Origin: Palaemon carinicauda
Taxonomy: Eukaryota; Arthropoda; Malacostraca; Decapoda; Palaemonidae
Direction: 5' to 3'
NCBI RefSeq assembly: GCF_036898095.1
Contig: NC_090761.1
Span: forward strand, 35,730,168-35,794,167
Length of the DNA: 64,000 nucleotides
Part shown: in pieces, positions 1-10,959 of the stretch
Numbering within the stretch: position 1 is the first letter of the stretch
Layout of the letters: each line of letters opens with the position of its first letter
Program-made: the position numbers and the translations under genes
The notes under the pieces: model-generated
Told to the model about the DNA's origin: nothing
Database searches by the model: none
The model's input: only the letters and a program-made list of their open reading frames with translations

Positions 1-450
1 CTCGCCCATGATGCCCTGGTGCTCTAATTTTAACCATTAATTTTTCATCAGGAATCTGGTAAAAAGCCTTTTAAAAGTCTAAGTATCTGATGTCTATTTC
101 CCTGCTTTTGTCATATATATGCTAAACATGTTATGGAAAAATTCCGCAAGACTTGTCAAACATGTTGGCTGTCTATCAGAAGATGGTTTTACTTTTTATG
201 TTCTACTATTGAATCTACAATTAATTAAAAAAAATTTGCAAGGCACAGAAGTTGACACACAGGTCAGTAGTTGCCAGGTTCTTCTTTTGGTCCCTTTCTT
301 GTAGATTGGAGGAACATTGCCTAGCTTCCATCCTTGTGGTGCCTTTCTTTCATTGGCTGTAAAAGAGTGGGATTATCTCTTCTTCTAGTTCTATAAAACC
401 TCTCTTGGTTTAACATCATCTGGACCTGGTGCTTAAGACTTACTGAGTCC
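1..450 (-). pseudogene. LINE reverse transcriptase, N-terminal portion
   Basis: In the minus-strand frames I read a GPDDVKP motif near 440-420, then WKLGNVPPIYKKG around 330-290, which corresponds to the LINE signature W-K-x-A-x-V-x-P-I-x-K-K-G. Motif A follows as IRYLDF, a stop, then KAFYQIP at about 85-45. The motif A aspartate is retained. The following glutamine position is a TAG stop, and the usual aspartate of KAFD is tyrosine. Several frame changes are needed between these blocks. The catalytic FADD box would lie left of position 1. This is a fragment of an inactive polymerase for target-primed reverse transcription. Confidence 0.8.
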
Positions 451-1049
451 CTTTATTATCTTTTTGACATTATCCATTGTAAAAGTGACTCTATTTCATG
501 GTTGTGGCCCCTTCATATTTGATAGCTGGTTCAGGGAGAGTCATTGATTCTTCCCTAGTGAATACGGTTGTGAAATATGCATTCATTAGTTTGGCTTTTT
601 TCCAAATAATTTGTTATAAGATTACCCTCAGAGTCTCTTAATGGGCTAATATTTTTTATTGGCTTTCTACTGTTTATATATGCAAAAAATTCTTTCGGAG
701 TTTCTTTACTAGCTGAAGCCCACTCCTCTCTTCATTGATCTTGGCAGTTCTAACAAGTTTATCTACTTTTCGGCTTGATTTCTTGTTCTCTGAAATTTCA
801 TGAATTGAAGGCTGTGGACCCATTGATTTATGTTTCATGTCTCTGCTGAAAAATTTAGGTTTTGGAGTTCCATATGGTAAAATTTTTCTATGCCGTATAC
901 ATTTAGCCCTTTTCTCATTATATATTTCTACAAAGGAGTCCCATTGTGTATCTATATTCCCTGTTTCGTCATATTCTAAGTGTTTGATGTATTCCTTCAG
1001 TTTTATATCCAGTTACTCCGTCTGTAGTCTAGCATTTCTATAATTTTCT

Positions 1050-1705
1050 TTTCATTTAGATGAGGAATATTTACCTGAAATCTAACTATTCTGTGATCAC
1101 CTTTGACAATATTTTCGCCTACTGAAACACTGGATACTAAGTTTTTTTTTTTTTATTGTTAGCACAATATCTAATATGTTGTTTCCCTTAATTGGTTTAT
1201 AAACCCACTTATGGAGGAATTCCTTGTTGACAAATTCTAGTAACCTGAATCCCTCCGTGTATGACATAAGATTCAGTGTCCCAGTTTACTGCTGCATTAA
1301 AGTTTCCCATTAGGACAGCTAGCTTATTGTTAACTTCTTGTCTAAGTTGTCTATACAGCTCTTCGTCCTGTCCTTGCGTGTGATGTGGTGGTATATATAT
1401 TACTAAATTTAATATGGACATTTTTTCCTATGATGTTGATATTTGCACCTGTCACTTCACACTCGGTTTCTAATTTAATTTCTATGGGGGTTTAAGTGAT
1501 TTTCAACATAGAGCATTATCCCTTCACCTTTTTTGGTAAGGTGTTCCTTCTTGAAAAGCTTGAAACCTGTGATTTCATATTTTCCGTTAAAATCCTTTGT
1601 TTTTTTCTTGAATCCAGGTCTCAGTAATGCCTATGACATCTAGTTTTTCACTATCTATCATTGCCCTGAAGTTTTTAATTTTGTTTCTAACTGACAGTGC
1701 ATTGA
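1050..1705 (-). pseudogene. LINE endonuclease (exonuclease-endonuclease-phosphatase fold)
   Basis: The minus strand carries the landmarks of the AP-endonuclease-like domain that nicks target DNA for LINE insertion. They are NALSVRNKI and DVIGITETWI near 1690-1605 (E of the metal site), EGIMLYVENHL near 1530-1480, VIYIPPHHTQGQDEELYRQL near 1400-1330, LMGNFNAAVNWDT near 1305-1265 (usual GDFN has become GNFN), NNILDIVLT near 1180-1145 and KGDHRIVRF near 1105-1075 (the catalytic DH). Frames change around 1440-1480 and 1210-1240. The fold and order match CR1/Jockey-type elements. The D to N change in GDFN would itself impair catalysis. Confidence 0.8.
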
Positions 1706-1899
1706 ATTGTGCCATTCGGAGGAAATTTTCTAATTTTTTTCTCTTCCTCAGTGGCTTTGCTAGTTTCCCTGATTTACTAGAGTTTTAGTTTTACTTTAAT
1801 CTGCATTATCCAAGTTTTCTGCCAAATTTCCTCTATTTGTTGTTGGAATGTTTTCTAAAGGTCTGGTTTGTTCTTGGTCTACTGTGTTCAGTAATTGTA

Positions 1900-2470
1900 C
1901 TGGCTGAGATTAAGTTGGTCTCCGTATACTTTCTTGCCTTCTTCATTAAAGTGTATTCCGTCTTTTGTATAATTCGCTCTTGTCGTAGAAAGTGTCCCAA
2001 AGACCTATATATTTAACTTTCTTTTTCTGGCATGTGGACTTGAGCCTTTCGTTTATCCCTATGGCCTTACTCAGGGTAAGCAGCTGACTTTGAGTCTTGG
2101 TAGAATACTTATAACTATAGTTTTATTGGTCTTGTTTCTAGCCATTTCAACCATCTTTTCTAGCTGTTTAACAGAAGGTTTTTTTTTGGCCAGTAGTATC
2201 CTTTCTTAGGAATACGTAATTTCCGATTGCCATAACAATAATAGGGGCCTTCTTGCTCTCTGTTATACTATTGCTGATCAATTTTTTCTATCTTCTGTGC
2301 GTTGACACCTGGATAGAACGTGATCTATTTCCTCTTTTTGAGGCCAAAGCACTTTCCTTGGTCCTTTACCATAGTCTCCAATTAACACCGTCTCATCTTC
2401 CTCTTCCTCTACTATGAGGAAGAATCTGTTTTTGGTGGAACTTACGTTTCTAGGCTGTTGTTTCATCTTC
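1900..2470 (-). pseudogene. SGNH-esterase-like segment of LINE
   Basis: Minus-strand translation gives VLIGDYG near 2380-2360, where SGNH hydrolases have the GDS block. It then gives an ISILPRL-like strand and AIGINERLKS near 2070-2040, then KYIGLWDTFYDKSELYK near 2020-1965, followed by a degenerate block where the catalytic D-x-x-H is expected. CR1-group elements are known to encode such an esterase beside their ORF1. Here the GDS serine is replaced (GDY) and stops are present, so the segment is non-functional. Assignment rests on motif order and position upstream of the endonuclease. Confidence 0.6.
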
Positions 2471-2479
2471 TGGGCCTTA

Positions 2480-3113
2480 GCTACCCTTCATCTAGTGAAT
2501 TACATGAACACCGTTTTTGTTGGTTATTTTTTCTTTGGGTTCTGTCCTTGATTTTACCCTATTTTGTATTCCTTCGATACTAATCCCATTTTCTACAACA
2601 TCTATGAATTCTTTGTTTCTTATTTCTAAATGTTGGAACTTGGACATGATCTATATCAATTGTTTTCTTAGTTCTTGGTTTTCATTTTTCCTTTCTTTGT
2701 ATTTCCTGTTTCTGCTGACAGAACAAGCATACACTATTACGAGGCAAGTTTGCAGCGCACCCTTCTTTTCTAATCTATGCACCATCTGATTATTTGGCAT
2801 TTTGTACATTTGTGGTTAACTAAAGTTTATCACTCTTTTTTAATTCCTCTGTGATATTGCATGTGTACCTATTTGGAAATCACAGCTTATAACTTCTATA
2901 ATTATCAGTTTTGTGACCACTACTGTAAAAGGGGGAGGTTGGCTGATAGATACTGACTTGCTGCCGCATCCGCTTAACATAGGTGACTTTCCACCTTTTC
3001 TGTCCCCAACCTCCCATAAGTGCTACAAAACCAATAGTTAAGTCTCCTATCAAGCCTGTTTTCTTGTCAGGATTGACAGCAGAAGGCTGGCGATTACTGG
3101 GATTTCCAGACAT
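2480..3113 (-). pseudogene. LINE ORF1-like N-terminal region
   Basis: The frame opening at 3113 starts MSGNPSNRQPSAV and runs to about 2880. Shifted frames below it carry cysteine-rich stretches near 2830-2700, possibly a broken zinc finger. A charged, heptad-like helix follows at about 2710-2600 (ERKNENQELRKQL and then MSKFQHLEIRNKEF). A zinc-binding module plus coiled coil ahead of the esterase-like block is what CR1-type ORF1 proteins have. Frameshifts and stops break it. The assignment is mainly by position relative to the downstream LINE domains. Confidence 0.5.
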
Positions 3114-4652
3114 CCAAGAACAGCCAGACTCTTAGGTACTACAGAGAATTACCAAGAAGCAGCAACTGGGCTTTTTAGTTGGCTAGGACTCAACAAGGAA
3201 CAAAAGCTATGTCAACTTCAAGATCAGATGAATAGAAAGATAAGGGCTTAACCACGACAGAAGCGACAGACCTTTCTTCCAGCCTATAAGAGATAAGAGG
3301 AGTTAAGATTCAGGAATACGGAATGAAGAAAAGGATCCCAAAGCTTTATATAAGATGAGAAGAAAGTCACTGAACCAATCAATCCAAAGATAAACAAATT
3401 CACAACATGAATGGTACAAGACCACCTACTTTGGAATACCAACGCCAGTATAAAAGGTTCTATAAAGTGTGTTCGTGATTGTGCGCGTATGCGTTTTTGC
3501 AACCTTATTTCATTCGTAATCCAGAAATAAAATCAACACTATCTTTGGTAAAATTATAGAATATAGAACCACATTTCCTATAGAAAAAAAAAAACAGCCT
3601 TACCTACAGTAAATATTGTGCTTTCAACTAATTTGACCTTTATTTCCACAGCAAATAAACCTTTCTCCCGTTATCTCGTTGCCCGCCTTTCCTGAGGGAA
3701 ACAGGTGGGAACCTGGGATTTTCGGAAGGCGAAAACAGGAAAAAACACGATTATTCAACACTTTCGAGATTCGTAAAAGGCACCCTAAAAAACTACCTAA
3801 CCTAACCTTGTAGTTCCCAGGCTCCAGGCCTAACAGGGGCTTACTACCACCCTTCCTGGGTCACATACCTGACCAGATCACATACCTACCCAGGGGCCAG
3901 CTCTGAACCCCAATTCCCAAGTCACAGGCCTAGCCAGGGGGGAGGGGGGAGGGGGGGAAGCCTCCTCACTCCGGACCTAGCAGGGGGCAAGCCCCAGGAC
4001 TCCCATTCCCAGGCCACAAAATATAAAAGTAAATCACAAATAATTCCTTACCTTATGATTGACACATACGTGTTTTTTTTTTTCCCCTAGCAATCTTCTC
4101 AGTCGATTTACAATACCAAAAAATGTGTTCGCCTTCCCTAAAAGATAACTCAGAATCGCACTTAGGCCACTTTACGAACAAGGCCAGATACGTTTGGTTG
4201 TGAAATGAACAAAAGAGTAAAATAAATATTTCAAGGGAATAGGATGCCATTATTTTGTGTAATTTTCATGGATTTATCAAGCGTCCCAGAGAATAATGTA
4301 GAGAAGAAAAAGTTGGTTTTACCATTATCTATCGATTCGCCAATAAATTTTCCCCACACAAAACCTCAGGTTTCCACTGGGTGGGTCCCAGTACAATAGG
4401 ATATATTCGGGTATATCTTATAAACCATTTTTTTTTTTTTTTTTTTGCGATGGAATTGAAGGTCCTTTTCGAAGAAAGCCGGAACATATCTATATAAACC
4501 GCATTCCTTTATTATTAACGCTTCCTCATGTTTTTTTTCTCTTTATAATAATACCCCTTCTTTTTATCTACATTCATGAAAATAAAACACCCAAAATATT
4601 TCAATAATATCTTTGACCTAAAAATTATTACCTTAAGTAAAACATCGACGGC

Positions 4653-4654
<2 letters not shown>
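3114..4654. other. No gene recognised; C-rich and A/T-rich non-coding
   Basis: I see no protein family here. The segment 3780-4020 is C/G-rich with repeated CAGG/CCCAGG words and a short CCTAACCTAACC run (two telomere-like pentamers, too short to matter). A homopolymer T run lies at 4429-4446. It may be LINE 5' UTR near 3114-3200 followed by intergenic or intronic DNA. Confidence 0.4.

Positions 4655-4700
<46 letters not shown>
4655..4700. repeat. (GA)n microsatellite
   Basis: Uninterrupted GA dinucleotides over about 46 bp. Open frames reading through it, such as the poly-Leu-Ser frame on the minus strand, are artefacts. Confidence 0.95.
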
Positions 4701-4703
<3 letters not shown>

Positions 4704-5710
4704 CCTGACAAATGCGAAACAGATGAAGTCCAAAATGTGATTTGGAAAAGAAGTTAGGAAGTTTTACAATCAAAGTTACCCAGAGGGGAAATGGGACCAA
4801 ACTTCCCCTGCCCACACCGACATAACGAGTCCAGTTCAGAACGACTTGGTTCATTAACCGAGGCCTTTATCAGAACGACAACTACTGTTCAAGTAAGAAA
4901 CCGTCTGTATATCAATGTAAAAAGCAACGAGCATATTCTTATGAGGATGTACGAACTCCTGGACCTAGAGCATAATTTACATAATTGGAAAGTATAAAAT
5001 AAAATTGCAAGGCTAAACATAGTTACCCTTACATCTGACACCATCTAAAATTCTTTTACATTCACCAGACAGACCCTATTTTCTCAATAGATTAAGGTTG
5101 TCAGATATTTCTAAAACAAACTCAATGGTTCTCTAAAACAAACTAAAAGCTACTCTAAAACAAACACCATAGTTCTAAAATGAACTCAATGTCAACTTAA
5201 CTCATAACAGCTTTATTACGACCACCCTTAACTATCAATGACCAGGCATAAAAGAAAAGCAGTGGAATTCTATATACAAATCCTGAAGGACGAAACAGGC
5301 TCACCCTTTGGCAGAAAAGGAAGATTGGAAGGACCAGAGAGACTCGGATAGAAGGAAATACCAAAGCTTGGTAGTGAATGGAATAAAAATCTTTAATATT
5401 ATGAGCATGTTGTGTTTCTCGATCTGATCGCCTTCAATAATTTTTCACCTTCAGAGAAGTTTCAAATGTGGTATTCTTTAAAGATTTCACGTTCAAAATA
5501 CAATCCCCGAATATAGATAAGATAAAAAATCATGCATATGACCTCCTTCAGAATATTACGGACAAGTCCCCTGCTTATGACAACCATTTAAAGATGAATT
5601 ATTTACAGATCCATCCGAATTAGCCTTAAAAATGGAAGAAATTCGATAATTCCGCAGAAAGTTCTAGGTCAAAAGAGAGAGAATATTCCTACATTAACTG
5701 AATGTATATT

Positions 5711-5715
<5 letters not shown>
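4701..5715. other. No gene recognised
   Basis: Non-coding sequence of about 1 kb. The only structure I notice is a loose tandem of a TCTAAAACAAACT-type motif around 5108-5180 (four imperfect copies). Confidence 0.4.
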
Positions 5716-5750
<35 letters not shown>

Positions 5751-5834
5751 CACTAGCTCTTCCTGACAATAATGCCACAGAGAGAGAGAGAGAGAGAGAG
5801 AGAGACCCCCTAGCTCTCCCCCTGACAACAATGC

Positions 5835-5878
<44 letters not shown>

Positions 5879-5905
5879 CACTAGCTCTTCCTCTGACAAT
5901 AATGC

Positions 5906-5942
<37 letters not shown>

Positions 5943-5968
5943 ACTAGCTCTCCCCCTGACAACAATGC

Positions 5969-6007
<39 letters not shown>
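5716..6007. repeat. Compound minisatellite of (GA)n blocks
   Basis: Five (GA)n tracts of about 24-36 bp alternate with a nearly constant 27-33 bp linker containing CCACTAGCTCT, then CTGACAA(T/C)AATGCCACA. The whole cassette (GA tract plus linker) is therefore tandemly repeated about five times. Both strands stay open across it, which explains the poly-RE and poly-SL frames. I regard those as non-coding. The array ends about 110 bp from the splice donor of the Smaug-like exon and lies in its downstream intron. Confidence 0.9.
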
Positions 6008-6009
<2 letters not shown>

Positions 6010-6121
6010 ACTAGCTCCCCCCCCCCTGACAACAATGCAGCACACATAAACCCAAATAGCCAGCAATCCAAGACTCATCAACCCCATTTACGGAACTGAC
6101 TGCTGATGTCACTGTACTCAC

Positions 6122-6349
6122 CTGGATCGTTAGCAGTGGCCTCCATGGCATTGAGGTCAGCGGCGTCGGGCGCGGTGGCATGATGGGCATTGAGGACGTT
6201 CAGCAGGAACTTGGCGGGCACGGCGCCCAAGCGCCGCACCAGGGAGTACACCACCACCACCTGCTCCGCTTCGCTCCACGTCTCCCACAGGTAGCCGAGG
6301 CCCACCACCTGCTCGCGGAAACCAGCGCTCCCAACGCCGCGCCCCATTC
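6122..6349 (-). CDS. smg: Smaug/SAMD4-like RNA-binding repressor, internal exon (N-terminal domain)
   Basis: This G/C-rich exon encodes a 75-residue frame with FREQVVGL, EQVVVVYSLVRRL, AKFLLNVL and EATANDP. The pattern matches the conserved N-terminal Smaug similarity region (FRDQV...W..CEQTVAL.SLLKR...ARFL...E..AN.P) that precedes the PHAT and SAM domains. Smaug proteins bind hairpin elements in mRNAs in the cytoplasm and recruit deadenylation and translational repression factors. Splice signals fit: a pyrimidine-rich acceptor ending AAACAG lies before 6349, and a donor CCAG|GTGAGTA follows 6122. The exon starts in phase with the donor at 9300 and leaves one overhanging base for the next exon, which is not visible here and probably lies beyond the window. 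The internal methionine at 6347 could serve as a start, but the upstream exon joins in frame. Family identification is from recognised motifs, not a search. Confidence 0.75.
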
Positions 6350-8012
6350 CTGTTTGGAAGGACAGAGAAAATGTCCGATCAATAAAAGAGCTTCGTTGTC
6401 TGCATAGAGAGCAATTCGTGATAGGAGTGAATCAGCTCTTCTTTTGATGCTATTATTTGGAAGGAGGAGCCTGTAAGTAGGGGAGGATAAATAGGGGAAA
6501 ATAACAAACGAGAAGGAAGCGTGAGGGAAAGACAATCTGTAAATTAGACAAGAGGAAATTTATATAAAATGAAAACTAGGGGAAATGACTGTGACAGAAA
6601 CGATTAAAAGGAAATGTCCACAAAGAATATATGAAAATGAATGGGATTGATAAAAAAGGACAAAGGAATCATCAAACACAAAATATATGCAAACTACAGA
6701 AAATAAATTAAATAAAAAATGGATATACGTGCAATAAATACACAAATGGAAATAAATAGCGAGGTTAATAGAGAACGTAAGGAATTACAATAAGAGAATC
6801 ATGAAAAGCAAGAAAGAAACCCGACACAAAGAACCAGAGAAAGAAACCAAAAGCTAAAGGGCTGGAATAAGACACAATACATTAGTCTGGAAAAAACAAA
6901 AACAAAAATTTGTAGCAAGGAAACAGGGAAAAGAAATGGTTAAAACCACGCAAAAAAAGAGAGTAAAATTTATTGCTAAAAGATAAGGAAACGGTATGGG
7001 GAAAAAATACAAGATTGAGAATAATAGAGGAATCATTACTGATTAATGTAATAATTATTGAAAATTACAAATATACTAACTCTCATTCATTCAATAAAAA
7101 TAAAAATAATATGAGGCCATTACCAACTAAAACTTACTAAAAAAAATAACACTGTCTCTTTCACTTGACGCTTTTTAATATCCCACCATTCTAAATATTT
7201 CAGTTATCTTTAATATCTACTTAATAAAATCGAAAACCAATTAACAACTCCCTCAAGATTAATTGAAATGGGCTTCTCATTATACAACACATTTACCGTT
7301 ACCTTAGTTCTAACTAAAGCAATTCTATTTGTTTGAAACACCTTCTAGCAGAACAAAGCCAACTGATTTCGCACTTCAGGATTTCATGATAACTATCAGC
7401 TTACCAAAATAACAAAGGCATTTTCCCTTTCTCCCTTTTTATGTCTTCTTAACCTTGAATTTGTAATAAAGCAAAGTAGAGACAGTCCCTATGCGGAGAA
7501 AGTGGCACACCCATTTAGTTAGTAGTATTGCATAATATGTATATGCTTAATTATACGGTGTGCACAGGTAGCGCTATATTATACTTATTGTATACAATAA
7601 GAAAGATAAATGAAGCGTTTCTAGTCAGCTGCAAAATAAAAACCCAGATATGCATGTCCGGCGTTTGGCCATTTTCATCACTACGCTAGCCACTGCGAAT
7701 TGGTGACGGTGGGAGACTTTGGTCTGATAGCTAACAGCAAACCAACTTAGTATGGGTGGCACTACTAGTACAGCTTTGCTGATCACGGCGATATGCAAAC
7801 CCTTTCACCAGGTTAAGATATACCCACTCAGGAAGGGACACATTGTATAAGCATACTTACATAGAGTACATAATTACAGAATACATGAGCATAGATTATT
7901 TATGGTAAATCACTCTTAAAGTTACAAAAATGGCAATTATAACCTCTGGTCAAGACTTAATTATGCTAAGAAATTTACTTTGATCCAAAATAAATGTTGG
8001 GAGGAGTACTGT
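6350..8012. other. Intron of the Smaug-like gene (part), no other gene seen
   Basis: A/T-rich sequence between the two Smaug-like exons. The block 7620-7860 is less A/T-rich and reads like a dispersed repeat (GGTCTGATAGCTAACAGCAA, then CTTTGCTGATCACGGCGATA). It occurs once here and I cannot name it. Open frames at 6560-6745 and 6854-7036 on the minus strand are low-complexity and unsupported. Confidence 0.5.
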
Positions 8013-8340
8013 TAACAAGATAGTGGAAGACCATGGTACAGAGGCTATGGCACTACCCAACACTAGAGAACAATGGTTTGATTTTGGAGTGTCCTTCTCT
8101 TAGAAGAGCTGCTTACCATGGTTAAAGAGTCTCTTCTACACTTACCAGGAGGAAAGTAGCCACTGAACAATTACAGTGCAGTAGTTAACCCCTTGGGTGA
8201 AGAAGAATTGTTTGGTAATTTCAGTGTTGTCAGGTGTATCAGGACAGAGGAGAATGTGTAAAGATTAGGCCAGACTATTCGATGTATGTGTAGGCAAAGG
8301 GAAAAGGGAAAATGAACCATAACCAGAGAGAAGGACCCTA
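8013..8340 (+). mobile_element. TAA-tailed dispersed repeat, body fragment
   Basis: The segment begins near AGTGGAAGACCATGGTACAG and continues with GGCTATGGCACTACCCAA and AAGAGGAAAGTAGCC-type sequence through GGTTAACCCCTTG-like blocks. The same succession recurs at 14930-15150 and, inverted, at 18521-18740 and 35285-35360. It has no coding capacity and is a non-autonomous interspersed element of this genome. This copy lacks the TAA-tailed head and runs into a TA/GA microsatellite. Confidence 0.75.
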
Positions 8341-8347
8341 TATATAT

Positions 8348-8424
<77 letters not shown>

Positions 8425-8429
8425 TGTGT
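8338..8429. repeat. (TA)n-(GA)n compound microsatellite
   Basis: About 40 bp of TA repeats pass directly into about 42 bp of AG repeats and a short GT run. Confidence 0.95.
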
Positions 8430-8495
8430 ATCTAGGGCAATTTCCCTGTCCCTTGCCTCTGCCATTCATGATCGCTCTTTATACTTTTAAACTTC
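8430..8495 (+). mobile_element. 3' end of tRNA-derived SINE
   Basis: The words CCTGTCCCTTGCCTCTGCC and ATTCATGA with a following CTTTAtA stretch match the 3' end of the SINE seen complete at 22200-22500 and, inverted, at 16744-17045 and 36880-37135. Only the last 60 bp or so is present. Confidence 0.6.
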
Positions 8496-9299
8496 CGACT
8501 CAGAAACTATATGAATTCATTCAAAAATACATTTCTCCTCCATGATTTATTGCATGAAACTACCAACTTTCAACTTGGTCATCACGATTCTTTCATCCGA
8601 AAAGCCGATCAGAAGCTTTTCCTCGCAATCCACTTCCGAATCGAGTACTTTGTGCTTCATTATCAATTTCTATTTCAAAGGTGAGTTACCGTACATTTAT
8701 CACAAGTAGCTTCCTATTTTGTCGGCCTCTATCTAAATTCCTTTTAATACAAGTTTCTAACTATTCTCATTGTCAAGTCCTTTCTTCTTTTAGTTAATTT
8801 TTGTTTTCCTTGACAATTACCATCTTTCTTCGTCACCTCATTCTGACACTGACAAGAAAAAATGTCAAGCATCGTTCTGGTATTAAATAACACTAATTAT
8901 ACTTAAAACAATTATGACATCTACACCACACGAAAAATTTTCCTACTTCATAAAAAAAAATTATAAGAAATGAATATCTGTTTACATATATATATATATA
9001 TAATATATATATATATCATTGTAATTCTTTATATTTTAACAGAATTTACTTAAATAAACTTCATGACGTTCTTTTTATATTATATTTTACTTCCTCGATA
9101 CTCTACAATACTGAATTTGTTCTCATATTTCGTTCATTTTTCTGTTATCCTTTGAAATTTTTGTATTACACATCTTTGTTCTAACTTGCTTTTTTAATCT
9201 CATTTCCTGTTTTTTTTTTTTCCCTATCCACTCACATTCACTATTCTCACCAATTCCCCAAAAGCTCTTTAAATAGACTCCTAGTCAGCATCCATTTAC
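8496..9299. other. Intron of the Smaug-like gene (part)
   Basis: A/T-rich non-coding sequence with a short interrupted (TA)n at 8985-9016. No second gene or known repeat is recognised. Confidence 0.5.
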
Positions 9300-9585
9300 C
9301 TGAAGTGTTGAAGACATTAGGAAAAACGGTCTGAGTGGGAGTGGGCGGCCCGTGGGTTGGTACCAACGCCCACACTCGCGCCATTGCTGCCCACGACACA
9401 CACCCACAACCAGCCCCAACAACGCCAACCCCGCCGTTGTTGGCACTGTTGTGGAAACCGCGCGAAACCTCCTGGTTGTTGTTGTTGTTATTGTTGATAT
9501 GAGGCGGAGTACGACAAGGGGGTCCCGCTCGTGCCAAAGGCCGGGTTTGGGACCGGCGCTGGGCGAGGGCGGAGGGAGGACGTTC
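9300..9585 (-). CDS. smg: Smaug-like gene, upstream exon with poly-Asn tract
   Basis: The minus strand has a G/C-rich open frame from 9585 (just after an in-frame TGA at 9588-9586) down to 9300. A consensus donor CTTCAG|GTAAATG ends it there. The frame encodes PPHINNNNNNNQEVS, then a Gly/Val-rich stretch and a segment ending PTQTVFPNVFNTS. It leaves one base that joins in phase with the Smaug-like exon at 6349 (TS-G-MGRG). Low-complexity Asn/Gln-rich sequence before the conserved block is also what Drosophila Smaug has. The 5' boundary is unknown: the exon may begin at an acceptor near 9625-9640, with a different frame (GGGGGFYENVLPPPSP) in its first part. If so, a one-base error at the five-C run around 9519-9523 would be needed to connect them. 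No start codon in the poly-Asn frame is visible. Confidence 0.5.
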
Positions 9586-10917
9586 TCATAAAATCCACCG
9601 CCTCCGCCCACCCGGGCATTGTGGGTCTGTGGACACTCCGCACCGGAGAAGGCGGAGGATTTTGAAATAAGGGGACGCCACTTTGAAGGAGACCCGGTTT
9701 TATTTCCTTTAGATGAGAACTGTCAAAACGATTTTTTCCAGTACAGGTTTGCCTTTATTTATTTTCAGTCACCTGGCCGAGTACATTCATCTGCGCAAAC
9801 GGCTTAGATCTTGAATAATCAACTTAAATATGAAATAATTTAACTATAATATAAATAGAAAATTCTATGAACTAAAGCTTTGATTGTAGCATCTTATGAT
9901 TACGCCTAATGAATAGGCCCCCACACACTGCAGAAGCATATACGGTTTATCCTATTCAACGGTCCTCCAATTCAAGTTTCAAAAGAAGTCGCCCAACGAG
10001 AGCATTACTTTCTTCTTCTTTCTATTTTATTTATTACACACGAGTCTGCAATCACACTTGAGCCTCGGAGTCAAGAAGGCATTTATCCAATCAACGCACC
10101 GAAAAGCATAGCTTGCAAACGCCATTGAGAGCTTGGCGGCACAGTCCGGGTGCCTAGCAACGCGCTTTGCTGCCGCAAAATTTAGGCAGCCATAAAACAG
10201 AAATGGCAGTGTTTCTAAGGACGGTATTTGACAAAAAAAAATTTTAGCTGTTAACTGGTGTGGTTAATAAAAATTTTTTTAGAGTATAATTTACTTATTT
10301 GTTGATGAAAACACACTCAACAATAAAGAATGGCGTATTCCTTGTCCTTGTTACAGCCGGAAAACACAGCCGAAGTCTATCTGTAATCCGAATTAGCTGT
10401 ATTCGTAGACACAAATCTATAGGTTGAAAATAAATATCTTTTACAGTATACACAGGTTACGATCAAAGAAGACGTAATTAAATTTAATTCGAAAAAAAGT
10501 CAAGAACTTAATTATCACTACGCGAAATGAACGAAAACGTCACAAGTTTCTTTCTATATCTGTGTCTCAACGCATGTTCACGGCGGAGAGAACACGTGAG
10601 TGCAAAAGACGGTGAACATCACGACAGCAAGAGCCTAACTAAGTGATTCACATGAACAATTGTTTAGTGCCACTCCACGAAGGCAGCTGAAGGGAGGTGG
10701 AGATGAGAAGAGCGGGGTTAGAGGGGGGAGGGCACATACCAGAGGCTGAAGAAGAAGAGGAGGAGTGAAGAGGAGGAGAAGGAAAGTTAAAAAATAAAAA
10801 AAAAGAATGAAAGAGGAAAATTACATTAAGATAAATATATCCATATAAGCAGAGAATGAAGTCGATTATCTGCATACACAAATACTGTATACCGTAAACA
10901 ATGACATTGTAATTATC
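9586..10917. other. No gene recognised; scattered G/C-rich patches
   Basis: Sequence upstream of the Smaug-like exon. G/C-rich patches occur at 9590-9660, 10100-10200 (with GCCTAGCAACGCGC) and 10570-10640 (with a CACGTG hexamer). They could mark regulatory or untranslated sequence, but I have no decisive evidence. A minus-strand frame at 10648-10881 is Ser-rich and low-complexity, and I do not support it as a gene. Confidence 0.35.
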
Positions 10918-10958
<41 letters not shown>

Positions 10959-10959
10959 T
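10918..10959. repeat. (GA)n microsatellite
   Basis: GA dinucleotides with a single GGAG interruption. Confidence 0.95.

Larger units (their letters stand above)
1..3113 (-). mobile_element. Decayed CR1-like LINE, 3' part cut off by window start
   Basis: Read on the minus strand, this stretch carries in order an ORF1-like region, an SGNH-hydrolase-like segment, an apurinic-type endonuclease and the beginning of a reverse transcriptase. That is the arrangement of CR1-group non-LTR retrotransposons. Stops and frameshifts interrupt every domain, so the copy is dead. The RT is cut at the window edge just after motif A, so the palm, the 3' UTR and the tail lie to the left. It has the same orientation as the Smaug-like gene and may sit in one of its introns. 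The 5' boundary is uncertain; I place it at the methionine of the first recognisable frame at 3113. Clade assignment is by domain order and motif resemblance only. Confidence 0.8.

Noticed and set aside
3790..3812. Telomere-like CCTAA repeats (also near 31780)
   Set aside because: Only two or three copies of the arthropod TTAGG pentamer; too short to be telomeric.
5694..6099. Poly-Arg-Glu and poly-Ser-Leu proteins
   Set aside because: Frames created by (GA)n arrays; no start context or non-repeat coding sequence.
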